This document shows positions 8,677 through 18,275 of a DNA stretch of 64,000 bases, one piece after another (within the stretch, counting starts at the first letter, position 1; the number at the start of each line of letters is the position of its first letter). The notes under the pieces were generated by a model. That model ran no database searches. It saw only the letters and a program-made list of their open reading frames with translations, and had not been told where the DNA came from. A program made the translations under genes and the position numbers. The stretch spans positions 124,001 through 188,000 of the forward strand of contig NZMY01000002.1 in NCBI GenBank assembly GCA_002694745.1, given 5' to 3'. This DNA comes from Croceicoccus sp. Lineage in GTDB: Bacteria > Pseudomonadota > Alphaproteobacteria > Sphingomonadales > Sphingomonadaceae.

Positions 8677-9890
8677 ACGCCTTTCCCGGCATCCGCAAAA
8701 CTCAGCGGGCTGTCTTCTGGGTGCTTCCTTGCAGCCTTGCGCCGCGCGACGCGGGAAGACCGTTTCTTCCACCAGATGTAAAGCCCCGTGACCGACTGCC
8801 CAAAGGTCACGATGCCCAATACGAACACCAGCGCGAGGGAGGCGAAGCCGAAGATCTCGCCGCTGTGGAGCGGATAGACGACGCGGATCATCGCAAGGCC
8901 CATGCTGTCGGAATAGGGATCGACCTGATGCCGCCATTCGCCCGTGTCGCCATCGAAATAATGATCGACCGGCCCCAGCTGGCGATAGCTGAGCTCGCCC
9001 TGGGGCGAAAACTTGACCCCATAGAGGTTCCATTGCGGCAGATAGAGCATTCGCGCCGGCTGCCATTGCAAACCTGCCGCTTCGGCATGGGCCTCTGCGC
9101 GCGGAAGCACATCCGAGAACGAAAGGCGGGGAACGGTGCCCTGCGGAAAAGGCGCCTCCTCGTCGAACAGGTCATGCTGAAGCGGAGAAATGGCCGTCAC
9201 GGCGGGTTCGTAGGCCTCGCTCCAGAAATTGAACGCGATCGAGGTTGCGGCGAGCAGCGCCAGAAACGGCAGGAGCCACAATCCGCTTGCCCTGTGGAGA
9301 TCGAGCAGGAGACGCGGGATCGAACTGGATCGGCGAAACTGCCAGTTGCGCCGCCATTTTTTCCAGAACGGTCCCTTCTCGGGCGTGGTCAACACCAGAC
9401 CCGCGAAGATCGACAGCAGCCAGAGCACGGCGATGGCTCCCAGAAACAATCGACCCGGCGTGCCTGCGAGCAATTCGAAATGCAGATCCGCCACCCCGGC
9501 CACGAAATTGCGGGGACCAATTCCCGGTCCGGTTTGCCTGCCGCCGATAAGCGATCCATCCGTGGGATCGAGAAAAACCTCGTCGAAGGCCGGAGCGCTG
9601 TAGCCCGGTCTGGCCGATAGCTCGGCCGCTATGGATCGGTTGGCCTCGCTGCGAAGGGGAAAACCCGTAACCTGCAATCGGGGATTGACCGACTGAAACG
9701 CGTCGACCGCGGCCACATTGTCATAGGGCGTCGATGCGACCGGGTTCGACGCGGAGAACAGGTCCGAATTGAGCGCATGGTCGAGCGGTGCCCGAAACAC
9801 CAGCAGGCTGCCCGTCAATCCCGCCACGGCCAGAAACGCAAGGCTGACCAGCCCGCAATAGCGATGCAGCAGCAGCAAGAAGGCGCGCAT
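8673..9890 (-). CDS. PepSY-associated TM helix protein (PiuB-like)
   Basis: About 405 residues from ATG 9890 (MRAFLLLLHRYCGL); GTG 9920 and ATG 9911 are alternatives. Four hydrophobic segments are visible: residues about 10-32, 135-160, 185-210 and 325-355. HRYCGLVSLAFL is the typical first helix with its conserved histidine. The PepSY_TM/PiuB family is an inner-membrane, heme-binding-like group tied to iron and siderophore use, and several members reduce ferric siderophores. It is the first gene of a three-gene coupled operon diverging from the siderophore receptor. Confidence 0.88.
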   Translation of the reverse strand: MRAFLLLLHRYCGLVSLAFLAVAGLTGSLLVFRAPLDHALNSDLFSASNPVASTPYDNVAAVDAFQSVNPRLQVTGFPLRSEANRSIAAELSARPGYSAPAFDEVFLDPTDGSLIGGRQTGPGIGPRNFVAGVADLHFELLAGTPGRLFLGAIAVLWLLSIFAGLVLTTPEKGPFWKKWRRNWQFRRSSSIPRLLLDLHRASGLWLLPFLALLAATSIAFNFWSEAYEPAVTAISPLQHDLFDEEAPFPQGTVPRLSFSDVLPRAEAHAEAAGLQWQPARMLYLPQWNLYGVKFSPQGELSYRQLGPVDHYFDGDTGEWRHQVDPYSDSMGLAMIRVVYPLHSGEIFGFASLALVFVLGIVTFGQSVTGLYIWWKKRSSRVARRKAARKHPEDSPLSFADAGKGV

Positions 9891-10235
9891 GTCTCGTCCA
9901 TCCCCTATCATTCGCGGCACCGCCCCATTTTACGGCACCCGTCCGGCAGGCTGTTTCGATCCTATGGCCGAAATCGTGCAGGCGCGACATCCGGGCGGGC
10001 CGCTCTTTATCGCGCATGGGTCATACAGAGATGTATTGCAAACGTCTCGCATTATTAGCTATGGCGCGGGCGTCACAGTTCTGCAGTAAATGCGCCTTGA
10101 TGGCCAATTCGCGATGATGGATGGCCCATCCACGAAACCGGCCCGATCGAAACGATGCCTATGCTGCACCTGCAATATCATTTTGCGTCCGTCGGGGTCG
10201 CGGGGCGCGCAATTTTGCCAAAGGGGATCACTTCG
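9891..10235. promoter_or_regulatory. Divergent intergenic region with Fur-box-like site
   Basis: This 345-bp region separates the PepSY operon (minus) from the siderophore receptor (plus) and holds no gene. TGCAAACGTCTCGCA at 10037-10051 resembles the alphaproteobacterial Fur pattern of two TGCRAAT-type halves around one base; the outer bases match well and the inner ones poorly. Iron control of both directions is inferred. Confidence 0.4.
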
Positions 10236-12410
10236 ATGTCGCATGCTTCACGTCTCTTCTCGGGAACGGCGCTGGCCCTTGCCATGTTGTGTCCGGCCCA
10301 TTCTTCCTTCGCGCAGGACAGCGGCGTGGAGACCATCGAGACGACCGAGGATGGCGAGCGGGTCATCATCGTCACCTCGGAAAGCTATGTTCCGGAAGGC
10401 AGCCTGACCGCGACGAAAAGCGATATTCCGCTGGTCGAAACCCCGCAGTCGATCAGCGTCGTCAGCCGCGACCAGATCGACCTTCTGAACTTTATCGATG
10501 CACAGCAGGCCGTCCGCTATGTCGCGGGCGCCACGGGAGAGAATTACGGACCCGACCTGCGGTTTGACTTCATCCAGATCCGCGGCTTTCCGCCCAAGCA
10601 GTTCGTCGACGGCCTCGCCACGCCGGTGACCAGCACGATCTTTTCCAACGGCATCGACCTCTATGCGTTCGAAAGCCTCGAGATCCTGAAGGGCCCCGCA
10701 TCGGTGCTCTACGGCTCGGCCCCTCCGGGCGGCATCTACAACCAGACCAGCCGCCGCCCCAAGAGCGAGCTCGATGGCGAGATTTCCGCCATGTACGGCA
10801 CCGAGGACTACAAGCAGCTTGGCATGACCGTCACCGGCCCGGCAACGGATTCGCTGGACGTGCGTGGCACGCTGATGATCCGCGACCGCGGGGCGGAGCG
10901 CGACTTCGTCGATGCGCAGCGCATCTATGCCGCCCCCGCCGCGACATGGCATGTCGGTCCCGACACGCGACTGACCGGCCTTGCCTATTACCAGTATGAC
11001 GAGGTGAACGGCGACACCAACGGCTTTCTGCCGGCAGCGGGAACGCTGCTCGACAATCCGAATGGCAAGTTGCCGCGCAGCGTCAACCTGGGCGAGCCGG
11101 ACTATAACCGGTACCAGCGCAAGCAATGGGGCGCCGGTTTCGAGTTCGAACAGGAACTGGGGCCGGACATGGGCCTGACGGTCAATGGCCGCTATGCCAA
11201 ATATGCCGAGGAACAGCGCGTGATCTATGCCGCCGGTTTCACCGATGCGGACATGGATACGGTCTATCGCAACAGCTATCCCTATCAGGAAGACGTGACC
11301 TCGCGGACAGTCGACGGACGCTTTCACGGCAAGTTCGACACCGGCGGGATCGAACATAATGTCCTTGTCGGCGTCGATTACCGCGATGTCGACAATTTCG
11401 CGTCCTATGGATTCTGCAGCCCGTTCTTCTGCCCCAGCGGCGCGAGCGTGCCCGATCCGATCAATATCTACGACCCGCAATACGGTCTGCCGAGGGGCTT
11501 CGAGACGCCGCCCTTCGACACGGTATTCACCGATCAGGAATTGAAGCAGACCGGTGTCTATGCTCAGAACCAGATTTCGATCGGCGGGCTGCGGGTGCTG
11601 CTGTCGGGCCGCAACGACTGGGTCGATCGCACCAGCTTTGGCACCGATGGCAAGCAGGACGAATTCACCTGGCGCGCGGGCGTGTCCTATGTGACCGACG
11701 CGGGCGTGGTGCCCTATGTCAGCTATGGCACATCGTTCGAGCCGGTGCTGGGCGTCGACATTGCGGGCGATCCGCTGAAGCCGACAACGGGCGAACAATG
11801 GGAAGGCGGCGTCAAATATGATGCGCGCGGCCTGGGCGAAGGAATCGACCTGCTCCTGACGGCGGCGCTGTTCGACATCCGGCAAAAGAACGTCACCAGC
11901 GCGGTCTATTCGCCGGTATCGGCACCGATCGGTTCGACCCAATCGGGCGAGGTCAAGGTTCAGGGCGGCGAGCTTGAGTTCGTGGCCCGCATCCGCAACC
12001 AGCTCGCGATCAACGGGTCCTATTCCTATACCGATACCGAAGTGGTGGCGAGCGAGACGCCGCAGGAAGTCGGTGCAGCCCTTCCGGTCACGCCCAAGCA
12101 CAAGGCGTCGCTGCTGGCCGACTATACGTTCCAGCGCGGTTCGCTTGCAGGTTTTGGCTTTGGGGCGGGCGTTCGCTATACCAGCGATGGAGCGGGCAGC
12201 CTGCCGGGTCCGTTCAACCCGGTGATCTTCGAAACGGGCGAAGCGACCCTGTTCGATGCCATGCTTCACTATGACTTGCCGAACTGGCGGCTTGCGATCA
12301 ACGGATCGAACATCTTCGACAAGCGCTATGTCGCGCGCTGTGCCGATCCGAACAATTGCAACTTTGGCGCGGGGCGGCAGGTGATCGGTACGGCGACCTA
12401 TAAGTTCTGA
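10236..12410 (+). CDS. TonB-dependent siderophore receptor
   Basis: 724 residues from ATG 10236, which has AAGGGG about 9 bases upstream and begins a clean signal peptide (MSHASRLFSGTALALAMLCP...SSFAQ); the open frame reaches 10155 but the extra residues are not signal-like. The TonB-box region is ERVIIVTSESYVPEG, and the plug contains TPQSISVVSRDQI and LEILKGPASVLYGSAPPGG, typical of the siderophore subclass (FpvA/FhuA-like). The barrel ends ...IGTATYKF. It imports ferric siderophores using TonB energy. The stop codon lies in a short tandem duplication, and the PD40-amidohydrolase begins 34 bp later. Confidence 0.93.
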   Translation: MSHASRLFSGTALALAMLCPAHSSFAQDSGVETIETTEDGERVIIVTSESYVPEGSLTATKSDIPLVETPQSISVVSRDQIDLLNFIDAQQAVRYVAGATGENYGPDLRFDFIQIRGFPPKQFVDGLATPVTSTIFSNGIDLYAFESLEILKGPASVLYGSAPPGGIYNQTSRRPKSELDGEISAMYGTEDYKQLGMTVTGPATDSLDVRGTLMIRDRGAERDFVDAQRIYAAPAATWHVGPDTRLTGLAYYQYDEVNGDTNGFLPAAGTLLDNPNGKLPRSVNLGEPDYNRYQRKQWGAGFEFEQELGPDMGLTVNGRYAKYAEEQRVIYAAGFTDADMDTVYRNSYPYQEDVTSRTVDGRFHGKFDTGGIEHNVLVGVDYRDVDNFASYGFCSPFFCPSGASVPDPINIYDPQYGLPRGFETPPFDTVFTDQELKQTGVYAQNQISIGGLRVLLSGRNDWVDRTSFGTDGKQDEFTWRAGVSYVTDAGVVPYVSYGTSFEPVLGVDIAGDPLKPTTGEQWEGGVKYDARGLGEGIDLLLTAALFDIRQKNVTSAVYSPVSAPIGSTQSGEVKVQGGELEFVARIRNQLAINGSYSYTDTEVVASETPQEVGAALPVTPKHKASLLADYTFQRGSLAGFGFGAGVRYTSDGAGSLPGPFNPVIFETGEATLFDAMLHYDLPNWRLAINGSNIFDKRYVARCADPNNCNFGAGRQVIGTATYKF

Positions 12411-12428
12411 ACGGGGAAGTTCTGAACG
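12402..12428. repeat. 12-bp direct repeat over the receptor stop codon
   Basis: AAGTTCTGAACG occurs at 12402-12413 and again at 12417-12428 (15-bp period). The first copy contains the TGA stop of the siderophore receptor. It looks like a recent slippage duplication. Confidence 0.8.
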
Positions 12429-12444
12429 CAATGGAGGCGGCATA

Positions 12445-15400
12445 ATGGATGCAAGGCGGCTGGCAGGCGTAATCGCCAGCCTCCTTATGGTGTGGCCGGC
12501 GACGTCTTTTGCCAACGGGTCGGCGAGCACAGAAGCAGATGGGGCGGCGGATGTCCTGCCCCCCACGCCATCCGGCCTGCCGCCCATAGCGCGCGCCGAG
12601 CCCGGTGCGACGCTCCCGCTCGCGCCGGAGCGGGAGATCGTCTTCACCGTAGAGGAAGGCACCGCGCTCCAGCCCGCGCTGTCGCCTGACGGGCGCACGA
12701 TCGTCTTCGCGATGCTGGGCGATATCTACAGCCTGCCGAGCACCGGCGGCGGGGCACGCGCCATGACGCGCGGCATGGCGATGGACACGCAGCCGGTGTT
12801 CTCGCCCGACGGCAATTGGATCGCGTTCCTCTCGGATCGCTCCGGCCCCGAAAACATATGGATCATGCGCAGCGACGGCAGCGAGGCGCGGCAGATCTCG
12901 TTCCATGGCGGCGATCCGGTGTTCACCTCTCCCGCGTGGAGCGCCGATGGGCGGTCGATCTATGTCTCGCGCTTCTGGTCGGACCGGAATGCCTATGAAT
13001 TGTGGCGCATTCCGCTGGACGGGAACGGCATCGGCGATGTCATCATATCCACCGGGCAGGAGGGCGGCACGCATCATGCGCTGGGGGCCGTCCCGACAGC
13101 GGATGACACGGCGCTGATCTATGCCGCGCGCGAAGGCGATCTGGACCTGGCCTCGCCCGTAGAATGGCGCATCACTCGCCGCGATCTCGCCAGCGGGCGC
13201 GAGGAGGTGCTGGTCAAGGCCGTGGGCGACATCCGGCTGGGCAAGGTGCAGTCCAGCGCCTTTCGCCCTGCCCTGTCGCATGACGGGAACACGCTGGCCT
13301 ATGTCCAGCGCCGTACCGGCGAGACATGGCTTCGGCTGCACGACCTGACGACGGGGCGCGAACGCGATCTCGTACAGCTCGACCCTGACGCGCTGCAGGC
13401 GTCTTTCTGGAGCGACATCGCGCCCCGCGTGGCATTTACGCCCGACGATGCCGCGATCATCTTCAGCAAGGACGGCAAGCTTCAGCGGGTGACGCTTGAG
13501 AGCGGATCTGTCGAGACGATCCCATTTCGCGCAGAAGTGAAGGCCGGCCTGGGGCCGCTGACACGCCAGCCCGTTCGCGTGGAAACGGGGCCGTTGCGCG
13601 CCCGAATCATCCAGCACCCCGCGCTGTCACCCGACGGATCTACCCTCGCCTTCTCCGCATTGGGCGCGGTCTATACCATGCCCGCATCGGGCGGCGATGC
13701 GGCACCCGTCGCCGTGGGATTGCCTCCGCAATTCCATCCCTCGTGGACGCGCGATGGCAAGGCTCTGCTGTTCGTGACATGGACCGCGGCCGAAGGCGGT
13801 CACGTCTGGCGGGTCGATCTGGCGAGCGGGACGCCGACGCGCCAGACCGAAAAGGACGCGTTCTATACGCATCCGGTCGAGGCACCCGACGGCAGCGTTC
13901 TGGCGATCCAGTCGCCCACCGCCGACCGCCTCGCCGGCTATGTCGAGTTCGGCCAGTTCAGGCAGGCGCAACTGGTGCGGCTGAGGCTGGGCGGCGCGGG
14001 GAACGAGGTTCTGGCCGAGGGCGACATGGGCGGCGCGCCCCATTTCCTTGCCGATGGAACCTTGCTGCTCAACCGGCCCGACGGGGTTTATCGCGTCGAC
14101 ACGGGTGAGAAAATGATCGGGGTTACCGGCCCCAACTGGTATTTCGCGCAAGGACCTGCCCAGGCCGACGACATCCGCGTCAGTCCCGACGGCCGCCAGG
14201 CGCTCGCCCAGATCGCGCAGCAATTGCATCTGGTGAACGTGCCCACCGGCGAGGACCGCATCGTGGCATTATCCGATACCGGCAGCCATCGCCAGCTCAG
14301 CGATGTCGGCGCCGATTTCTTCGGATGGAGCGCGGCGGGAACGCCTTACTGGTCGGTTGGGTCGACCGTGTTCAGCAGGACCCTGGGCAGTCCGGACACC
14401 GCCTCGGTCACGGCAGAGGTCGTCTTGCCGCGCGATGTTCCGCAGGGGCAATTGCTGCTGACGGGCGCGACAGCCATCACGCAGGGTTCGCAAGGCACGA
14501 TCGAGAACGCGGACCTATTGATCGAGAACGACCGGATCGCGCAGGTTGGCCCGGCTGGAACGATCGACGTTCCGCAAGGTACAACGCGCCGCGACATGAC
14601 GGGCCGGTTCGTCATGCCCGGCTTCATCGACGTGCACGATCATGTCGCCGACATTCGCCGGGATGTTCTCGATTTCGAACCGTGGGGCCCCGCCGCCAAT
14701 CTCGCTTATGGGGTGACGACCGCGTTCGATCCCTCGACGCTTACGGTCGACATGCTGGCCTATCAGGATGCGCTCGATGCCGGACTGGTGCTTGGCTCAC
14801 GCATATTCTCGACCGGGACGGCCATCTTCTCGTTCAACGACTTTCGTTCGCGCGAAGACGTCCGCAATGTCCTGCGCCGATACAGCGATTTCTACCGGCT
14901 TTCGAACATCAAGATGTATCGCAGCGGCAATCGCATTGTGCGGCAATGGATCGCCGAGGAAGCGGCCGATCTGGGGCTTCAGCCCACCGCCGAAGGTGCG
15001 CTGGCGATGAAGCTGGACCTGACCCACATCCTCGACGGCTATTCGGGGAACGAGCATGCGATCCCGCCTCCGGTGCTTTACGACGATGTGACGCAGTTGC
15101 TGGCGCGCAGCGGCACCAGCTATGACCTGACCTTGCAGATCACCCATGGCGGCTATCCGGCGCAGGATTTCTTCATCGCCCGCGATGCGCCGCATGGCGA
15201 TCCGAAATATGCCCGCTTTGCCCCGTCATGGTTCCGCGACCAGAAATTCTGGCAGCGCGAATGGACCGACCCCGAAGGCTATGTCTTCACCCGCACCGCC
15301 GCCAGCGCGGCAGAGGTCTTTCGGTCGGGCGGCCTCGTTGCCATCGGCGCGCATGGCGAGGTGCCGGGGCTTGGCACCCATTGGGAAATGCAGGCGCATC

Positions 15401-15684
15401 AGATGGGGGGATGGACGCCCGAGGAAATCCTGACGGCGGCGACCATCAACGGTGCGAAAGCGATTGGCCGCGAAGCGGACCTCGGCTCGATCGAAACGGG
15501 CAAGCTGGCCGATCTGGTGATCCTGTCGCGCGATCCGCGCATCGACATCGCCAATACGCTTGCAATCGAACATGTGATGAAGGGCGGCCGGCTTTACGAC
15601 GCCGATACGCTGGCGCAGATCTGGCCGGACAAGGTACCTGCTCCGGCGTTCTGGTTCAGTCCTGTTCGTCCCGCGGCTGATTGA
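12445..15684 (+). CDS. PD40/TolB-like beta-propeller plus amidohydrolase, secreted
   Basis: 1079 residues starting at ATG 12445 with GGAGG 7 bases upstream. A signal peptide (to about residue 24) is followed by six or more PD40/WD40-like repeats (SPDGRTIVFAMLGDIY, SPDGNWIAFLSDRSG, SPDGSTLAFSALGAVY) over residues about 60-620. A metal-dependent amidohydrolase domain follows (about 670-1060) with GFIDVHDHVAD supplying the HxH pair and LQITHGGYP and GAHGEVPGLGTHWEM further histidines. Homologues are annotated as amidohydrolases of unknown substrate; dipeptidase activity is one option. It probably acts in the periplasm and is likely co-transcribed with the siderophore receptor. Confidence 0.88.
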   Translation: MDARRLAGVIASLLMVWPATSFANGSASTEADGAADVLPPTPSGLPPIARAEPGATLPLAPEREIVFTVEEGTALQPALSPDGRTIVFAMLGDIYSLPSTGGGARAMTRGMAMDTQPVFSPDGNWIAFLSDRSGPENIWIMRSDGSEARQISFHGGDPVFTSPAWSADGRSIYVSRFWSDRNAYELWRIPLDGNGIGDVIISTGQEGGTHHALGAVPTADDTALIYAAREGDLDLASPVEWRITRRDLASGREEVLVKAVGDIRLGKVQSSAFRPALSHDGNTLAYVQRRTGETWLRLHDLTTGRERDLVQLDPDALQASFWSDIAPRVAFTPDDAAIIFSKDGKLQRVTLESGSVETIPFRAEVKAGLGPLTRQPVRVETGPLRARIIQHPALSPDGSTLAFSALGAVYTMPASGGDAAPVAVGLPPQFHPSWTRDGKALLFVTWTAAEGGHVWRVDLASGTPTRQTEKDAFYTHPVEAPDGSVLAIQSPTADRLAGYVEFGQFRQAQLVRLRLGGAGNEVLAEGDMGGAPHFLADGTLLLNRPDGVYRVDTGEKMIGVTGPNWYFAQGPAQADDIRVSPDGRQALAQIAQQLHLVNVPTGEDRIVALSDTGSHRQLSDVGADFFGWSAAGTPYWSVGSTVFSRTLGSPDTASVTAEVVLPRDVPQGQLLLTGATAITQGSQGTIENADLLIENDRIAQVGPAGTIDVPQGTTRRDMTGRFVMPGFIDVHDHVADIRRDVLDFEPWGPAANLAYGVTTAFDPSTLTVDMLAYQDALDAGLVLGSRIFSTGTAIFSFNDFRSREDVRNVLRRYSDFYRLSNIKMYRSGNRIVRQWIAEEAADLGLQPTAEGALAMKLDLTHILDGYSGNEHAIPPPVLYDDVTQLLARSGTSYDLTLQITHGGYPAQDFFIARDAPHGDPKYARFAPSWFRDQKFWQREWTDPEGYVFTRTAASAAEVFRSGGLVAIGAHGEVPGLGTHWEMQAHQMGGWTPEEILTAATINGAKAIGREADLGSIETGKLADLVILSRDPRIDIANTLAIEHVMKGGRLYDADTLAQIWPDKVPAPAFWFSPVRPAAD

Positions 15685-16433
15685 TAAAGACGCTGGGCGG
15701 CATGCCGAACACGCGGTGGAAAGTGGCCGTAAATGCGCTGGGGCTCTCGTAACCCACCTCATAGGCGACGATGGCAACGGGCTTGCCTGCCTCGATCATC
15801 GGGATCGCGGCCATCAGGCGCACCTGCTGGCGCCAGGTCGCCAGCCCAGCCCCCGTTTCGCGCCGGAACGCGCGGGTAAAGGTGCGCCGCCCCATCGCGG
15901 CAAGCGACGCCCACTCGTCAAGGTCGCGCTGGTCGGCAGGGTCGTCCATCAGCGCATGACACACGCGCAACAGGCGCGGATCGCGGGGCATGGGAAGATC
16001 GCTGGGCGTTACCGCCATCCGCCTGATTTCCGACAAGAGCAGGCTGGCGATCGCGCCTTCGCGCCCTTCCATGTCATAGGCGGGGTGAAAATGCCCCCAC
16101 CTCGAACACCAGCGCGCGTACCAGGTCGCTCACCTCGATCACGCGCGCCGCCTGCGGATTGGGATCGAGCGCCGGGTCGATATAGAGCGTATAGGCCGAT
16201 ACGGGGCCGCGGCATTGCACCTCGTGCACCAGATGTGCGGGAATCCAGATCGCGCGGCGGGGCGGAAGCATGAACACCGCCTCGGCCGCGACGACCATCA
16301 TGACCCCCGAACTGCAATAGGTCAGTTGCGAACGCGGATGGCTGTGCGGCGGATCGACCATGCCGGCCGGATACTCGTCGGCGAACCCCATGATCGGCCT
16401 GCTGGCCAGCGGATAGTCGGCGGAATGTTTCAT
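15656..16433 (-). pseudogene. AraC-family regulator interrupted by a frameshift
   Basis: Two adjacent frames make one AraC protein. 16433-16074 encodes the N-terminal cupin-type sensor (SHPRSQLTYCSSGVMMVVA, IWIPAHLVHEV), and the frame ending at 15656 encodes the double helix-turn-helix (LDEWASLAAMGRRTFTRAF, VAYEVGYESPSAFTATFHRVFG). The break is at the run AAAA at 16088-16091 (TTTT on the coding strand): removing one base joins EVGAF to HPAYDMEGREG in one frame. Start ATG 16433 is chosen because it begins MKHSADYPL. Its 3' end overlaps the amidohydrolase end by 29 bp. It is either a sequencing error in a homopolymer or a real loss of a regulator. Confidence 0.85.
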
Positions 16434-16698
16434 GCCCCTCGTGCGTCCTTGCGTCGCCAAGGTTCCGCGCATGAAGCGCGATAGTCAATCGCGCAATCGG
16501 ATACCGAATCCGGATGCTCTTTCGTAAAAAAGGTTCAATTGAGATAGTTTGCGATGAAACGAGCTTGCCAAAGGCTTCTTGCAAGCTAGTCTTCCGATCC
16601 ATGGGACTGGGCAGTGTCGCTGCGCGAGACACGGTTGCGCTACATACGGGGAATCCTTCCACCCCGCTCAGGTGCTGTCCGAATTGCAGGAGGCTTCA

Positions 16699-18195
16699 TT
16701 GAAACTGAAACATGATATCGACGAGTTGGGTCGCGTCGGCGATATTCTTTCGATCGAAAATCCACTCCAGTTCAATCTCGACAATTACGCCGGCGGCACG
16801 TTCCGCGACAAGCCGATCTTCGATCTCGACGGGGTCGAGGACCAGATCGATTCAGGTCGTGCGCAGAAGATTACTGCCAACAACAAGATCACCTACACCT
16901 TCCTTGATGAGGGTGACGATCTTATCGGCATCTACAACAACAAGAACTATGGCTTTACCGCTGGCGAAGGTCTTGCGGCCTTCACCGCTGCGCAGGAAGC
17001 CGAAGCGCGTGATTCCATCGACTTGTGGGACGATCTGATCGCGCCCGAGTTCGTGGAAACCAACGGCCGGGGCGCGGATATCCAGTTCGCCAATTCGACC
17101 GATCCGGCGCAGGCCTATGCCTATTATCCCAGCGAAAAGGGCGGCCAGAAATATCTGGGCGACGTGTTCGTGGCAGATCCGGCCGTCAACTGGACCAATG
17201 CGTGGCTCGGCTATGGGGGCTATGGCGCCACCACCCTCACGCACGAGCTTGGTCATGCCTTGGGGCTGAGCCATCCGGGTGCCTACAACTACGATCCGGA
17301 TCTCGATCTCACCTACGAGAACTACGCCGAATACGCGCAGGATTCCGAGCAATACACGATCATGTCCTATTGGTCGGCACAGGAAACCGGCGCGCGGATC
17401 GTTAACTGGGACCTGTTGTTCTTCAACAACCCCCAGACGCCACTGCTGCACGACATCTATGTCATCCAGCAGAAGTACGGCGCCGACGAAACGACGCGGA
17501 CTGGTGACACCACCTACGGCTTCAATTCGACCGCCGACCGCGAAGTCTATGATTTCGACGCCAATCCCTTCCCCTATCTGTCGATCTATGACGCGGGCGG
17601 GGAAGACACGCTCGACTTCTCGGGCTTCTTTGGCGGCACGGTGCTGAACCTGAACGACGGCGAATTCTCGTCGGGCGGTTCTGCGATCCCGACGTCGGAA
17701 GAGATCTACGACAACGCTGTGGAACTCTTTTACGAATCGGGTGAATTCGTCGGCGCACCGTCGCAGGCAACCATCGATTCGGTGGCGTCGCGCTACCTGT
17801 CGCTCAATCAGCAGTCGATCGCGTCCGATACCGGCTATACCGGTGTGTTTGCGGTAAACTACGAGAATATCTCGATCGCCTATGGCACCATGATCGAGAA
17901 TGCGGTCGGCTCGGAATATCGCGACGTCATCATCGCGAACGAACTCGACAACACGTTGACCGGTAACGGCGGTGCCGACGTCTTCGTTTTCCAGGACGGC
18001 GGCAACGACACGATCACCGACTTCCTCGTCGGCGACGATCTGATCGACCTCTCCGCCCTTGCGGGTGAGGATACCGCGCTCGACTTCGGAGCCGGTTTTC
18101 TCGAGGCCGATTTCGACGGCGACGGCGTGGTCGATCTGACCGTGACGTTCGACAATGGCGCGGAACTGACCGCGGCGGATGTGTATCTCGGCTGA
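16699..18195 (+). CDS. Secreted M10 metalloprotease (serralysin family)
   Basis: 498 residues. I choose TTG at 16699 because AGGAGG ends 5 bases before it; the longer frame from 16579 lacks a ribosome site and its extra 40 residues look non-coding. The zinc motif HELGHALGLSH is at about residues 182-192 with a Met-turn TIMSYW at about 220. The C-terminal M10_C region has only one RTX-like nonapeptide (GNGGADVFVF, about residue 425). No Sec signal peptide is present, as expected for type I export. The matching secretion genes face it from 18276. A strong terminator follows. Confidence 0.92.
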   Translation: MKLKHDIDELGRVGDILSIENPLQFNLDNYAGGTFRDKPIFDLDGVEDQIDSGRAQKITANNKITYTFLDEGDDLIGIYNNKNYGFTAGEGLAAFTAAQEAEARDSIDLWDDLIAPEFVETNGRGADIQFANSTDPAQAYAYYPSEKGGQKYLGDVFVADPAVNWTNAWLGYGGYGATTLTHELGHALGLSHPGAYNYDPDLDLTYENYAEYAQDSEQYTIMSYWSAQETGARIVNWDLLFFNNPQTPLLHDIYVIQQKYGADETTRTGDTTYGFNSTADREVYDFDANPFPYLSIYDAGGEDTLDFSGFFGGTVLNLNDGEFSSGGSAIPTSEEIYDNAVELFYESGEFVGAPSQATIDSVASRYLSLNQQSIASDTGYTGVFAVNYENISIAYGTMIENAVGSEYRDVIIANELDNTLTGNGGADVFVFQDGGNDTITDFLVGDDLIDLSALAGEDTALDFGAGFLEADFDGDGVVDLTVTFDNGAELTAADVYLG

Positions 18196-18218
18196 TACGC
18201 CTTAAAGCTGAACGGAAA

Positions 18219-18254
18219 GGGGCCGCGGGAGATGATCCCGCGGCCCCTTTTTTT
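18219..18254 (+). terminator. Rho-independent terminator of the metalloprotease
   Basis: A perfect 12-bp stem (GGGGCCGCGGGA) with a 5-nt loop is followed by seven T. It lies between the convergent protease and HlyD genes. Confidence 0.95.
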
Positions 18255-18275
18255 ATTGCGCCGAAAAACAGGCGC

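Noticed and set aside
10248-12698. 816-residue open frame on the minus strand
   Set aside because: It is antisense to the siderophore receptor, whose plug and barrel motifs are clear; the antisense product is Arg/Asp-rich without domains, as expected for GC-rich shadow frames.
17880-18195. Full RTX repeat array in the protease
   Set aside because: Only one GGxGxDxxx-like unit can be read; the rest of the C-terminus is M10_C without further nonapeptides.
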